From: Fragilariopsis cylindrus CCMP1102
Taxonomy: Eukaryota > Bacillariophyta > Bacillariophyceae > Bacillariales > Bacillariaceae
Assembly (NCBI GenBank): GCA_900095095.1
Contig: FMBT01000504.1
Coordinates: forward strand, 1-64,000
Direction: 5' to 3'
Length of the DNA: 64,000 bases
Below the pieces are notes generated by a model, which was not told the origin of the DNA, ran no database searches, and saw only the letters and a list, made by a program, of their open reading frames with translations. The position numbers and the translations under genes were made by a program. Shown here piece after piece: positions 30,394-41,391 of the stretch; position 1 is the stretch's first letter; the number at the start of each line of letters is the position of its first letter.

Positions 30394-32132
30394 GATATAA
30401 ATGGTTTTCTGTAAGTAAAGTAAAGTATAGTAAGGGAATGATATCTGGCGTTGAGAAGAGGGAGTGTTCTGTTTGATGTTTTTACTTTGGAAATTAAGAA
30501 TTATGATTGTTTGTTCACTTGTTTGTACAGTACCAAATACCGTTAACAAAGATTTCTCTCTGAAGTGATACAGAAATTCAAAAAAAAAAGCATCAATCAA
30601 TCGTGGTCACTCAGCAACAAAGACAGGAAATAATAGGAGAGCGAAGGAAAGCACGAAAAAGCATCAATTCAATCACGGGCAACAAAGAAAGGAAATGAAA
30701 GAACAAAGAGAGAATCGAATCTTGGAAGTCAAATGCTCGCCATCGCACTATCTAACGTCTAAATCAAAAGAAACACGGAGCATCGAATCGTCATTCCACG
30801 GCGAAGCATCGACATGATTATGTCTATGCCGCGCGTGCATGACAAGCCTTCAGGAATACGGTAGAAGTAATGATGACGTGTGTTGCTTTTTCATTAACTT
30901 TTGGACTTTTACTACTGTATGAAAATAGATATTCTGTTGGGCTATTTCAAAAGCAGGCTTTGACAATGCGCTCAAGGAGGACATACCGGTAAGGTAATTC
31001 AAATAATTCGAGCAAAGTTGGAACTAAAATTGTACCTAAAGTACTGTTGCTTGCTTTCAAAAAGAACAATCATATACTAGTAATGTATGCAATAAAAATA
31101 GAGGGCATGGTATCTAATCTATAGTGGTGGGAGGAAGATCAAGCACGCAATAGAGCAGTGCAGCAGTTGCAGCATAGCAGTTGCAGGAGAAAGATATAAC
31201 TTGTTTTCTATTTATTAAAGTAGCAGCTGCACTGCATCACCACTCTGCTCCTCGTTGGAACCAATTCAAGGAATGATAGTCAAAAAATGGTACAAAAGTC
31301 ACCACAAGCACCTACCTTGTTGGATTGATAACATAATATGATTCCACATAGAAATTGTGTACACATGATACACACTATTGAACGTTTGTTCATCATTATA
31401 AGTGAAAAATTTGATCCTTGACTTTGTTTTGATTGGTTATCTAGAAAAACTAACTATCAATTTCGGAATTTGCAAGCAGTGATGTTATCAATCTTGAGTA
31501 GATAAAGAGAGGTCTCAATATTCGCACTTCGTCTACTACTTGTTCTGGAGAGTCTCTATATAAAGCCACACAAGCTTTATGTGCCTTATTGTGTGACGGG
31601 TGGTAAGTGACAACGCACATTTACGCGGTACTTGTACTTGAAACAACAAACAACAGCACGAGAACAGAACAACTACCACCGATCAATCAGTCGGTCGATT
31701 GATTGAATGGCTAGTTCTGGATGGTTCCAAATTAGTAGAATCCTCATTTTGCACCTACAATGCGTAAAGTATGGAAAGTTACCCATTTTGGTGGAAGTTT
31801 ACATTCGGATGGGACCTCGTAACCCACTAATCCGGTAAATCCTTGCATTAGCTTTAATCAGGGGCTAGTGCCTTTGTGAGAGAATTGAGTATGTTGGATG
31901 CGCTCGGCGCACACAATTTGTCAGTCAAGTCGGCAGCCACCGAAGTCGTGATTGGCGAGGGTGGAGCAACGGTAGTCGAATAGGACCTAATCGAACTTCG
32001 AAAGTTTTTGTGGGAGAACAGGGATGCCTCGAACGTATTGCAGACCTTTATCTGTCACGACCTACGGAATAAGCTTGGCAGGAGCAACAATACAATAATC
32101 CTTAGAACGAGTATCACTAGGACGTTATAATG
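30394..32132. other. 1.7-kb spacer
   Basis: No intact gene was seen. The part up to 31500 is AT-rich; 31600-32110 is less AT-rich and contains an interrupted coding-like stretch, listed separately. Confidence 0.45.
31876..32076 (+). other. orphan coding-like stretch, broken
   Basis: Plus-strand translation gives protein-like text such as RELSMLDALGAHNLSVKS and DLIELRKFLWENRDASN, in one frame but interrupted. Composition is richer in G and C than the surroundings. It has no recognisable domain; it could be a decayed gene or part of an old mobile element. Confidence 0.25.
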
Positions 32133-33926
32133 TTAGCAGGAATGATCATACAATGCCCAAGACTCTTCTGCGTTCATTAATTTATCAAATCGTTTAGGTA
32201 AATCGATTGTAACCTCAACAATAACTGTTTCATCATTAGCATCGTCGTTATTTCTCATTATTGGATGATGAAATGATATACCATTAGAACATAAATATAG
32301 TCCTTTTGAACGGAAATGATGTGCCTGTAACAATCCAGCATATAAATGATCTCCAACAAGTGGACGACGATACAGCCATGAAAAGTGTCTACGTATTTGA
32401 TGGTATCTACCTGTTTCTAATCGAATTTCGATTTTTGATAGTATCCCATCCTTAGCATTTAATGATTGTACCTTACGTAAAAGTTTCCATGATGTGATAG
32501 CATATTTCCCACCTAATGGATAGTCAATTACATTCCAGCAAGACAAATCTTCTTTTCTATCGTTGTCGTTGTCGTTTTCGCCCTGTAATAAATGCGAGCT
32601 ACTCTTGTCGACGTTGCAGCAGCACTGTTGATGTTGTAATACTACTTGTTGTTGTATATCACCGTTAATGATAGCTGTGTAAATCTTTTGTATTTTTCTT
32701 GTACGGAATTGTTCATGTAATGATTGCATAGCAATTTTTGTTTTAGCAATAACCAATATACCCGATGTTGGTTTATCTATCCTATGAACAATTCCCGGTC
32801 TACGTAAGATACCACCCTCCGTACCTTTTTTTGGTGGTATTAATATAAATGGAAGTAAAAAATGGATTGTTCTTCTTTGCTTTTTTCCGCCCGACGAATT
32901 CCTTGTATCTGAGTATACAGCTATCCCTGCAGGCTTGTTTAAAACCGCTACATGATCATCTTCATACAATACAGGTACGTTGAATTGCGGTTTTTCATAT
33001 GTTATATTAGGATAACACTGTTTTTTACTGTAATTCCCTAAAAACATTTGACAACTAATAACATCACCTGAAAAAACAAAATCACCGACTTTTCCACGTT
33101 GCTGCTGCTGCTGCTGCTGCTGCTGTTGAAGCTGATGTTGTTCCTGAGGCTGCTGCTGTTGTTGAAAGTATTTGTCGTTACCACTATCATCATTAGCATT
33201 ATCATTATCATAGTCATTGCCGTCCATTCTTCTTTTTCGGTCGTCTACCTGTACAAGAATCATACCTTTCCTACATGCTTTTCTTGCTTTTGAAAGTGTT
33301 GGATAGTTGACTGGATCTAAAACTGTCAACGCGAATTGTAGCGTCGGAATATTGTTACTATTATTATTTTTATTCATAAAAGAAGGTGATACAATATATT
33401 GACGCACGATGTGATACCCACCCTGATCTCCTTTCGGTAATGAGGATAATTCTTCCTTGGAAGGAAAGTAAAAATCCTTATCTGTAATGACTTCACACGG
33501 AGTTGTATCGTCAATAGGTGGAGGAATATTCCTGCTGTAGTCGAACATTGATGGTGGCGTTGTTGCTGTTGATGTTGCTACATCAATTCTATTTGTTATT
33601 ACATCGCTATTGGTTCTGTCATTATCCCATAATAAATTATTGTGAGTATTATGGTCGACAAGAGGAAAAGAAAAAGCCTCTGTTACTACAATTCCCGGTA
33701 AATAGAACCTTCCTCCTATTCCAATAATATGCACGACGGCGACGGTGATAAATCCATAAAGTATTATTAGCAGACGCACCGTCATCGTCGTCATCGTCGT
33801 ATTCACAAGGAGGTTGAATTGAGGCGACTTTATTTTTCCCGAATGTGTACATCGGGTAATACTCAAAAAGGGAAGTAGGTGACAAAAAAAAATAGCGACA
33901 ATTTTAAATTTTAAATTTATAGGCAT
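32133..33926 (-). CDS. RluA-family pseudouridine synthase, plastid-type leader
   Basis: Intronless. The frame opens at a GTG at 33974; ATGs at 33926, 33794 and 33785 are possible starts. The later ones give TVRLLIILYGFITVAVV, a good signal peptide, followed by VVTEAFSFPL, where EAF fits plastid import, so 33794/33785 may be the true start; 33926 is used as the longest. The catalytic domain starts near LYEDDHVAVLNKPAGIAVY, includes the active-site motif RPGIVHRIDKPTSGILVIAK (catalytic Asp in HRID), then LHEQFRTRKIQKIYTAIING and LETGRYHQIRRHFSWL. It isomerises uridine in RNA, probably rRNA or tRNA of the organelle. A poly-Gln insert lies about 50 residues before the domain. Confidence 0.9.
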   Translation of the reverse strand: MPINLKFKIVAIFFCHLLPFLSITRCTHSGKIKSPQFNLLVNTTMTTMTVRLLIILYGFITVAVVHIIGIGGRFYLPGIVVTEAFSFPLVDHNTHNNLLWDNDRTNSDVITNRIDVATSTATTPPSMFDYSRNIPPPIDDTTPCEVITDKDFYFPSKEELSSLPKGDQGGYHIVRQYIVSPSFMNKNNNSNNIPTLQFALTVLDPVNYPTLSKARKACRKGMILVQVDDRKRRMDGNDYDNDNANDDSGNDKYFQQQQQPQEQHQLQQQQQQQQQQRGKVGDFVFSGDVISCQMFLGNYSKKQCYPNITYEKPQFNVPVLYEDDHVAVLNKPAGIAVYSDTRNSSGGKKQRRTIHFLLPFILIPPKKGTEGGILRRPGIVHRIDKPTSGILVIAKTKIAMQSLHEQFRTRKIQKIYTAIINGDIQQQVVLQHQQCCCNVDKSSSHLLQGENDNDNDRKEDLSCWNVIDYPLGGKYAITSWKLLRKVQSLNAKDGILSKIEIRLETGRYHQIRRHFSWLYRRPLVGDHLYAGLLQAHHFRSKGLYLCSNGISFHHPIMRNNDDANDETVIVEVTIDLPKRFDKLMNAEESWALYDHSC

Positions 33927-34692
33927 TGATGTGCGAGTCGAGTCAGTCGAGTCAGTCGAGTCGAGTCGAGTCACGAATACTATTAGAAAAACATCATATA
34001 ATAAACAAAAATGGGTGCAGTATTATCTCTTGTCATAGTTGGTGCTGATCTTGTTCACTGTCATTATCATTATCATGCTCCTTCATCGTGACCACCTTTT
34101 TCTTGCCCTACCATTCTGTTTTGAGTTCCAATCAAAAGATGATATTAGATTCTTTTTTCTTTTTGGTAATGTTTTGAATGATGAAATATATTTTACATAT
34201 CCCTAAAAAAGAGATCTTCAACAATATGAAAGTTTACATAGATTCCATTGGTCAGACAGACTATTGTGATTGCTTCTTTAAGACAGTATTCTATGGCTGT
34301 CTATTTCTTTTTCACCAGCACAAGTTGTCCATACTATCCTAATTTATGCATGTATCGTGTTGATTCTAGAAAGTTTTGTGATCTTCACTCAAGACGATCA
34401 CAATGGATAGATTTTTTAAGGCAATGCAAATGACTTTGAATAATCAGATAATATCTTATATGAAATGATAGTTGTATTTTAACGTGCACTATGTATGGCT
34501 CGTATTAACGAGAGAAAGTATCGGTGCAGATGCATAGAAGCCGAGCTTGCTTTTACCATCGGTATGTTGAAGACCTCACTGCGTCCTCTTGATCTCACAG
34601 TAGGACGCAGTAAGGCCAACCGTACATTACACATTCAAAATCAGAGCAAGCAGAGATCAACGGAAACACTTCCATAAATATATTATATCATA
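33927..34692. other. spacer with GTCGA repeats and a hairpin
   Basis: GAGTC repeats occupy about 33934-33972, overlapping the possible 5' end of the synthase frame. A 9-bp inverted repeat, ACTGCGTCC (34578-34586) with GGACGCAGT (34603-34611), lies further on. No gene was seen. Confidence 0.5.
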
Positions 34693-36659
34693 TCATTCCA
34701 CCATCTCTTTGACTTCCTTTAAATACTTTTCTACATCCTTCGATCGGCTATTGGCTATAAGTTTCATCCGTGGAACAGACATAAAACAGAATTTGCTTCC
34801 AGGAACACCCCGTAATTTCTTAACAATATCTAATTGTCCAGTTAAAGCTGCTAAATCCAATGCCGTTCGACGTTTCGAGTCGACAGTATTAATGTCAATG
34901 ACACGCTCATTGCCATTGCCATTGCCATTGCTACTGCCATTACTACTTTTGCTTCTTTCTTTGATCTTTTCCAGCTCTTCTAAAAGACATTCTTCATCGC
35001 CGAATTTAACAGCGGCGTGCAAAGGAAGATCCAATTCTTCCTTCTCCAATAAAATCGCATCGGGATAAATGTAACTTTTTGTAACGGTCAATGATGATGA
35101 TGGCGACGACGACGACGACGATGACGACACCCTCGCCGATGCTGACGCCGAAGAGGGGGCATCGTCGGGAACCACAGCATCGACATCAATTACGCTGGTA
35201 TCACTGTTGTTATTATTGTTATCATTATCGTCATCATCCTGATCATCCTGATGAGGTTGATGTTTGAGACGCTCTTCTCTACCACCATCATGGCCGGCGA
35301 CATCAACGCTGTTCTTTTCTTCCTTTTTCTTCTTTATCTTTTTGTCTTCGTTATTGTTGGTCGTGTCACTTGTACCACGAGGAAGACCTATCTTCGGCGG
35401 GTGATTTACTTTCGTGCGCTTGCTCGAACCTTCGTTACGACGTTGATCTACATTCTTTTCTTCGGCGTCAGTACCATTCCGGTTTCGATTTCTTTTATAT
35501 TCTCTCTCACGTTGTTTTACATCCGGATTCAATCGACTTTTTCGTTTCCGCTCTGATTGTGTCATGGGCGGATTTTTCTTTATTAAAATAGCGTCAGCAA
35601 CTGCAGCAGTACTACATGAGGTACTGGTAGCAAGGGGCAAGGACGGCAAGTTTTGCTGTTGTTGTTGCTGTATATTCATATCTTTACTGCTGCTGTTACT
35701 GCTTGCCCTCTTGAGAGATCGCGAAGCCGGTGATGATATATCTAACTGAACCGAAGCGTAATCATGATGATTCGTCCACCAATCGACTCCATCTTTTGCA
35801 ATCGTAACGGAAGGATCGCATCTTTGAAAGCAAACGGGCATAACGGCGATATTATGCGCCCAACGGCCTACTTTCTTCGTGCCATCCTTTAATGTAACTA
35901 CACCAGTTGTACAATGTTTTTTGTTATTGTAAAACTTCCCATAATATTCAAAGGGTAAAAAAGTATCCTTTTGTTCTCCATTTGCTGCCAGCATTCGTGG
36001 TTCCTTTATTACAGTTTCTTCCTCTCCCTTACTATCAACATCTAAAGTCAACGAATTTTCTTTCCATTCCTTAGAATTCTTCAGCCAAAACGATCGTCCC
36101 CACTTTGTGTGTGTGAGAGAGAGAGAGTGTGTGTGTGTGTGAACAATCGAATCGAGTCACAAAATCAAGTCAGAAAAATAATCTGTATCTCTGATCACAT
36201 ACGTCAGAGCCAAAATTAAAGAAAGAGAGAGAAGAATATGTAACGTAAATATATGGTACTCACTCCATGGTAAGAACCATTTTCAAATTGTCCCACGAAG
36301 CATTGTCCATTTCTTTTGCATTGGATACCGTCTCCATGTTCATGCCGTCTAGTTCCTCCTCCCGACCCCATTCGTATTTCTCTCCATGACCCAAGATACA
36401 TCGATTTATCTTTGTAAACCCAAATGGGGTATTTGATATCAGGGATGGGGACTGATGATACTGCGTTCTTTTCGTCGCTCATTTCGGTGGTTTCAGTCCA
36501 CCATATTCCGTATTTTTTCTTCGCTTCTTCTAAACTAATCCACCATCCTCCATCATTATTCTTACCCCGGGTGTCATCAAAAGGACGCAACATAACACGA
36601 TCAATAGCATCACTATAGTTGTGAGCAATAGCCGACGGTTTCGACGATGACGACGACAT
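34693..36659 (-). CDS. MORN/ankyrin-repeat protein, two exons
   Basis: Exon 1 is 36659-36264 and exon 2 is 36102-34693; donor GTGAGT and acceptor CACAAAG bound a 161-bp intron that carries a pyrimidine-rich microsatellite. The junction reads FENGSYHG then WGRSFWLKN, in phase. The product is 601 aa. N-terminal MORN-like repeats: YLGSWREIRMG, CFVGQFENGSYHG and GKFYNNKKHCTTGVVTL. A long Ser/Asp/Asn-rich middle contains basic blocks (SERKRKSRLNPD). The C-terminus has ankyrin-like LPLHAAVKFGDEECLLEEL and TALDLAALTGQLDIVKKL. Both domain types mediate protein or membrane contacts; the specific role is unknown. The upstream frame starts at a TTG at 36710, so the ATG at 36659 is chosen. Confidence 0.8.
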
Positions 36660-37075
36660 CTCTTCGTATGTGTCAATACAAATGTAAAAAGTATGATAAC
36701 TTGATGCCAATTAAGTTGACACCAACGTTACCTGACTTGTCCTACAGCACGAACTTTGTAAGATACACAGAGATTAGGATTATTACGTCTAACCTAGTAC
36801 CTGCTTCAATCTGTGTTGTTTTTTCAGTTCGTCACAAAATAGACAAGATTCAGTGTATCATTATGCACTTGTACATAGATCCTACTACTACTACTGCTAC
36901 TGCTACTAATGATAATACTATTAATTTAAGAACTCATTTCTTGTAAAATTCACTACATCATATTATATTATACTATACTATACTATAATATGGAGGATTT
37001 GTTTATCACCATCTGTTCTCCATTATTCTGGTCCTTTTCTAATCTCTTCATAGCGTGTTCAAAAAGAAAAGGTAG
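36660..37075. other. short spacer, nothing recognised
   Basis: AT-rich, with TACTACTAC and TGCTACTGC triplets near 36885-36905 and an ACTATACTATACT run near 36970. It should hold the 5' end of the MORN gene and the 3' UTR of the next minus-strand gene. Confidence 0.4.
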
Positions 37076-39232
37076 TTATAGCGTGTCGAGATAACTCGGC
37101 GCACTACCAGATACTGATGGAGGAGCGATCGGTTTTTCTTGTACTACGGACTGTTGCTGTTCCTGTGGATACGATACCGGGCTGATTGGCACGGAACCAC
37201 TTCCGCTACTACTACCAAATTCTGGTTCAGGTAACCCTCTTATACCGAAAGGCATCTTCACTCGATACAAACCACCCCCATCTGGTCCTCGAGTTGTGAT
37301 GAATAATTCATCAAGATCTCTTCCACCGAATGTACATGACGTAGGAGATTTTACGGGCAAATGAACAACGTAATCAACGATACCAGGCAAAGATGGATGT
37401 ACTCGAACGACCACCCCGGCACCACTTATTGCCATCCATAATCCACCATCTGCATCGACTTGTGCACCATCTGGTCCCCCCGATAAATCGGATGGCATAG
37501 TCCAAATCAATCGTCGATTTGACAACAATGTACCATCTGATGTTTCAGGATAATCAAATGCATAAACTTTTCTTGTGGGTGTATCACAAAAGTATAATGT
37601 CCGTCCATCGGGTGAAAATGAAATACAATTCGATACACGATATTTGTAATTGGATGGGAATAAACTTTGTATTGATTTTGTGATTGGGTCAAGTCTGTAT
37701 AAGCCACAATTATTTTCACCTTCGGATGAACCAGATCGATGATAGTTATTATACATCCCAATAACAAGTCGTCCCTCACGGTCGACACGACCATCATTCG
37801 GTCGAGTTGTTTCTGTTTGTTCTGGACGGTCACAAAATACTGATACCTGTTCACCAGAAGAAAAAGAAAAATCATCCATATCTTCTCCACGTTGTGTCAT
37901 TCTTGTTTCAAGGAATGCACGTTCACCTGCTATCAATAAGCTCCCTCCTCCATTATTCGTACTGCTTCCTCGCAATGCAATACAACCGATCGTCGTTCCG
38001 AATAATCGTCTGTAGGGTGCATCGATTAGATTCCACGTCCAAACTTCTTCTTCTGGGGCAGATATCCAATACAAAGCTTGATCTTTCACGGACCATATCG
38101 GTGATTCACCTAAAACATTCTTACAGGAAACAACCTCTAATGCTGTCAATTCTTTTGGTGGTAATGGTGGCAATCGCGGTAACAATCCTGATGCTGCAGA
38201 AGAAGCCCCATCAACGATTCTTGTAAATCCATCAGCTGTTAATGATGCACCACCGACTAATGCACCATCGACGTCTGCCATTGACATAAGGTCTGCAATA
38301 GAATCTGGTGTAACACTTCCACCGTATTGGATTTGAATTTGATTTGCAATATCCCAACCATATAATTCCTCTAATGTTTTACGAACAACAACATGTGCCA
38401 TTTGAGCCTGAACGGGTGTTGCTACCTTACCTGTTCCGATAGCCCAGATTGGTTCATATGCAATGATTAGATTACAACCACCTCCACTATTCATAATTTG
38501 GTCTTTGGATATATCCTTCAATGCTTTTTTAATTTGTAAATTAACAACACTCGATAATAATTCATTTTCATATTCTTCCAATGATTCACCGACACATAGA
38601 ACAATTTTTAAACCACCCTCTTCTAATGCAAGTTTAATTTTTGTATTAATACTTTCATCGGTTTCATCAAATATTGTACGTCGTTCAGAGTGACCAACCA
38701 TAACATAATCACATCCTAATGAACGGATCATTGATGTTGATACTTCTCCTGTAAATGCACCTTTTACTGCGGTACCAACATTTTGTGCACCAACTTTAAT
38801 CCCCGTTCCTTCTAAAATTGAAACGGCTCTTTCAATAAACGGGAATGGTGGAAAAACAATAACCTCGGGCTGCAGCTGATGCTGTACTACTTCTTCTGCA
38901 GAATTATTATCACGATGATGTATAAAATTCGATGCGAGAAGTTTTAATAATGACGATGCTTCTTGTACAGTAGATGGATTCAACTTCCAATTTCCGGCCA
39001 CTACAGGAACTCGTTTGATATTATAATTATTGTTGGTGCTGTCATTCCAATCATCATCTGACGACGATGATTTCAATACAGATTCGGATTCTTGTTGTTG
39101 TGTTGTACTAATCGAAGGACTAATGATGTGAAGAAGAAGCTGACGCTGATGACCACGAGAATCAAAAACGAAAGCCGTCGCGAACAACGATGACGTCAAG
39201 AACAGCACACCGACAATAAACATGCTAGTCAT
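37076..39232 (-). CDS. plastid-type triosephosphate isomerase fused to SMP-30/gluconolactonase-like domain
   Basis: Intronless, 718 aa from the ATG at 39232 (the frame opens at a TTG). The leader TSMFIVGVLFLTSSLFATAF is a signal peptide ending in ATAF, the plastid-import motif. Residues about 73-339 are a complete triosephosphate isomerase: VAGNWKLNPS (active-site Lys), YVMVGHSERR (His), IIAYEPIWAIGTGK (Glu), YGGSVTPDS and DGALVGGASL. Residues about 361-665 are an SMP-30/gluconolactonase/LRE-like beta-propeller: LGESPIWSVKDQALYWIS, RPNDGRVDREGRLVIGMYNN, ISFSPDGRTLYFCD, and PDGAQVDADGGLWMAI. The first half interconverts dihydroxyacetone phosphate and glyceraldehyde 3-phosphate. The second half usually hydrolyses lactones using a metal ion; the metal-binding Glu and Asn/Asp (GESP, RPNDG, SPDG) appear kept. 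Both halves in one frame indicates a true fusion. Confidence 0.93.
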   Translation of the reverse strand: MTSMFIVGVLFLTSSLFATAFVFDSRGHQRQLLLHIISPSISTTQQQESESVLKSSSSDDDWNDSTNNNYNIKRVPVVAGNWKLNPSTVQEASSLLKLLASNFIHHRDNNSAEEVVQHQLQPEVIVFPPFPFIERAVSILEGTGIKVGAQNVGTAVKGAFTGEVSTSMIRSLGCDYVMVGHSERRTIFDETDESINTKIKLALEEGGLKIVLCVGESLEEYENELLSSVVNLQIKKALKDISKDQIMNSGGGCNLIIAYEPIWAIGTGKVATPVQAQMAHVVVRKTLEELYGWDIANQIQIQYGGSVTPDSIADLMSMADVDGALVGGASLTADGFTRIVDGASSAASGLLPRLPPLPPKELTALEVVSCKNVLGESPIWSVKDQALYWISAPEEEVWTWNLIDAPYRRLFGTTIGCIALRGSSTNNGGGSLLIAGERAFLETRMTQRGEDMDDFSFSSGEQVSVFCDRPEQTETTRPNDGRVDREGRLVIGMYNNYHRSGSSEGENNCGLYRLDPITKSIQSLFPSNYKYRVSNCISFSPDGRTLYFCDTPTRKVYAFDYPETSDGTLLSNRRLIWTMPSDLSGGPDGAQVDADGGLWMAISGAGVVVRVHPSLPGIVDYVVHLPVKSPTSCTFGGRDLDELFITTRGPDGGGLYRVKMPFGIRGLPEPEFGSSSGSGSVPISPVSYPQEQQQSVVQEKPIAPPSVSGSAPSYLDTL

Positions 39233-39812
39233 GCTGTTCTTAATTCGTTCTAGCAAAATTATGTATAGCTACGAGTTTGCAATTGCCGATAGTAGTATCA
39301 TGGATCGCTCTATTCGTTTTATCTGCTATCAAGTGGTCTGCTGTAACTTACTGTATGAAGTATGAGGCTCACACTGGTATGTACATGCCGATTTCAAAGA
39401 TTTTCCGGATTATTATTATTAAAAAACGTACGCACTTCAAATCATTCCCGCATGACTGAAAACCAAAAATAAAAGAATTGAGCAAAACGTATTTTCTCTG
39501 GCCCTCCAAATTTAAATAAATATATACAGTATATATTATATATAATATATATATATATTACGTACAGGAAGAATCTACGCTATGTTTTGTTGCTATCATT
39601 ATGAGATTAGTCTAGTTAGTATTTGTTTTTCTTGAAGAAATAATTCTTGTTTTATTGCTATCATAACAGAAGTAGTCATGTTGTTTCGGACTTACTGTAG
39701 TATACCATGACTTGACTTATAATAATAATATGTTACTATTCAGGGAAAAGAATGAAAGATTGGTTCTTGATGCTTTTATATAGGTTTGGTCTAATAAATG
39801 GAACTATGACAT
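39233..39812. other. spacer with AT-palindromes
   Basis: AT-rich with a TATATA-type self-complementary stretch at about 39518-39560. No gene was seen. Confidence 0.4.
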
Positions 39813-41075
39813 TTATACATCATCGTATACATCTACCTCCTCTTCAAACTCGTTGCGAATCTCCTCTATTTGCGTTGGAATCAATTCCATATTTGTCTCC
39901 ATTAATTTGAGATGTTCTGCAGCCCCAGATTTGAATATATTCGGAAGAGGAGTTATCAAGGGATTCTTGGAACATGATACTGCCTCATGAAGGTTTTTAG
40001 GAATGCCATTGATAAGTCTTATGCAAACATTCAATTCAATTTCTTGATCGAGAAGAGGCTTGACACGCTGAAAGAATGGAACTGAGTTGATAGCGACGCA
40101 CCACGAATTGACAGGTATATTGTATGACTCAGGATATTCCCGTAAAATTAGTAGCCCAATTTCTTGAACTTCTCGACAATGACACTTCCGTCCAAGTAAA
40201 TGAATTGGAAGGACGCCACTCCTATCAGCCGCTATTCGGACGGATTGTGGACAGCGTCGTATAAAGAACTTGCAGATCTCGGTCATATTAGTTGAATTTG
40301 AGTCTTGTAAAACAGTGCATGCGTCATGTAATGGTGTGCCTACCCTTATAGTTTTGTGTACCATGCTATCTGGATACATCCACCGGACAAGTTCTATATC
40401 AAATACATTGTGACCAGATAGCATTTTATGTAAAGGCAAACCATCCATCATTGTTTCGTCCTCTTGTTGCAGACCTTTAGGATAATGTTCAAAAAGTTGA
40501 CGAATTAGCATGGCGCTGTGTCCGACATTGAAACCATCGCCGTCGTGAAAGCGTGATCTCCAATCATTGACATAGTTTACCGACGAAATAGATACTAGGT
40601 GGCCGTTCTTGACAATCTAGATGATCCAATACCCAAGGATAATGCTTAGCAATCCAAGGCATTAGTAAATAATGGATTTGATGTCGTGATATTATGTAGA
40701 TTGGGCTCGAGTTTTCAATATCTTGATAGTCCATACGATTCCATAAAAATCGAATAATTGGATGAGATTCTACACGGAGTAATTTTTCACAAGCTGTTTT
40801 GAGAAGTGACCAATGTAGAAGTGCTTTAGAGACAGACTTAGAATGAAACGGATTTTATTCACTTCAACTTGGATACATTCATGAATTCGTTCATATGTAG
40901 CTATGTTTTCAGCTTCAGTCAATGCATTGGTCCAAGGACCAGGAGCATTTTACACGGCATCTATAAGATCGTCAAATTTTTCATACAGGTGACAAACAAG
41001 CTCATCGTCCATGATGGGCTCTTTTAGTAGATTATTGCTACTACTAGTGGATGTAGTAGTAGTAGTAGTACTCAT
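39813..41075 (-). pseudogene. ankyrin-like family pseudogene
   Basis: The ATG at 41075 (MSTTTTTTS) opens a frame that reads PIMDDELVCHLYEKFDDLI and meets TAA at about 40950. It resumes as PGPWTNALTEAENIATYERI, then changes frame near 40828 to KALLHWSLLKTACEKLL, ESHPIIRFLWNRMDYQ and HYLLMPWIAKHYPWVL. A further frame change near 40572 leads into the 232-codon open part (VNDWRSRFHDGDG, MLIRQLFEHYPKGL, GLPLHKMLSGHNVFDIELV, GTPLHDACTVL, LPIHLLGRKC). LPLHKML, TPLHDAC and LPIHLLG are ankyrin-type turns. With one stop and two frame changes it is probably dead, although the 3' part alone is open from 40511. It is related to the ankyrin-like families common in diatoms. Confidence 0.75.
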
Positions 41076-41391
41076 CGTCTTTCGTCCGGCGTGTTCTTCT
41101 TCTAATAACGAGTTGCTTAAATCTTCCGTAACAATTTTATTCTAAACTTGTAAGCGAATAGATACTTTTTTTTGTGATCATTGCTTCTGTATTATTTATT
41201 ATCTATTATTGCTTTGACGAGCTTTGACGGTATACCAATATAAGCACATCCTAGTAGAATTATCTCGACACAGTAGTTCCCCATACAATATAAACTGTAT
41301 TCATTTCGATTATATATTATTATAATATATGATATCATTCTCAAAAAGACCCAATCCTATATAATTATTACTGTTCCGACGACGGTCGTCT
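41076..41391. other. short spacer, nothing recognised
   Basis: AT-rich, with TATAATATATGATATC-like sequence near 41310-41335. It should hold the 3' end of the next gene and the promoter of the pseudogene. Confidence 0.4.
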
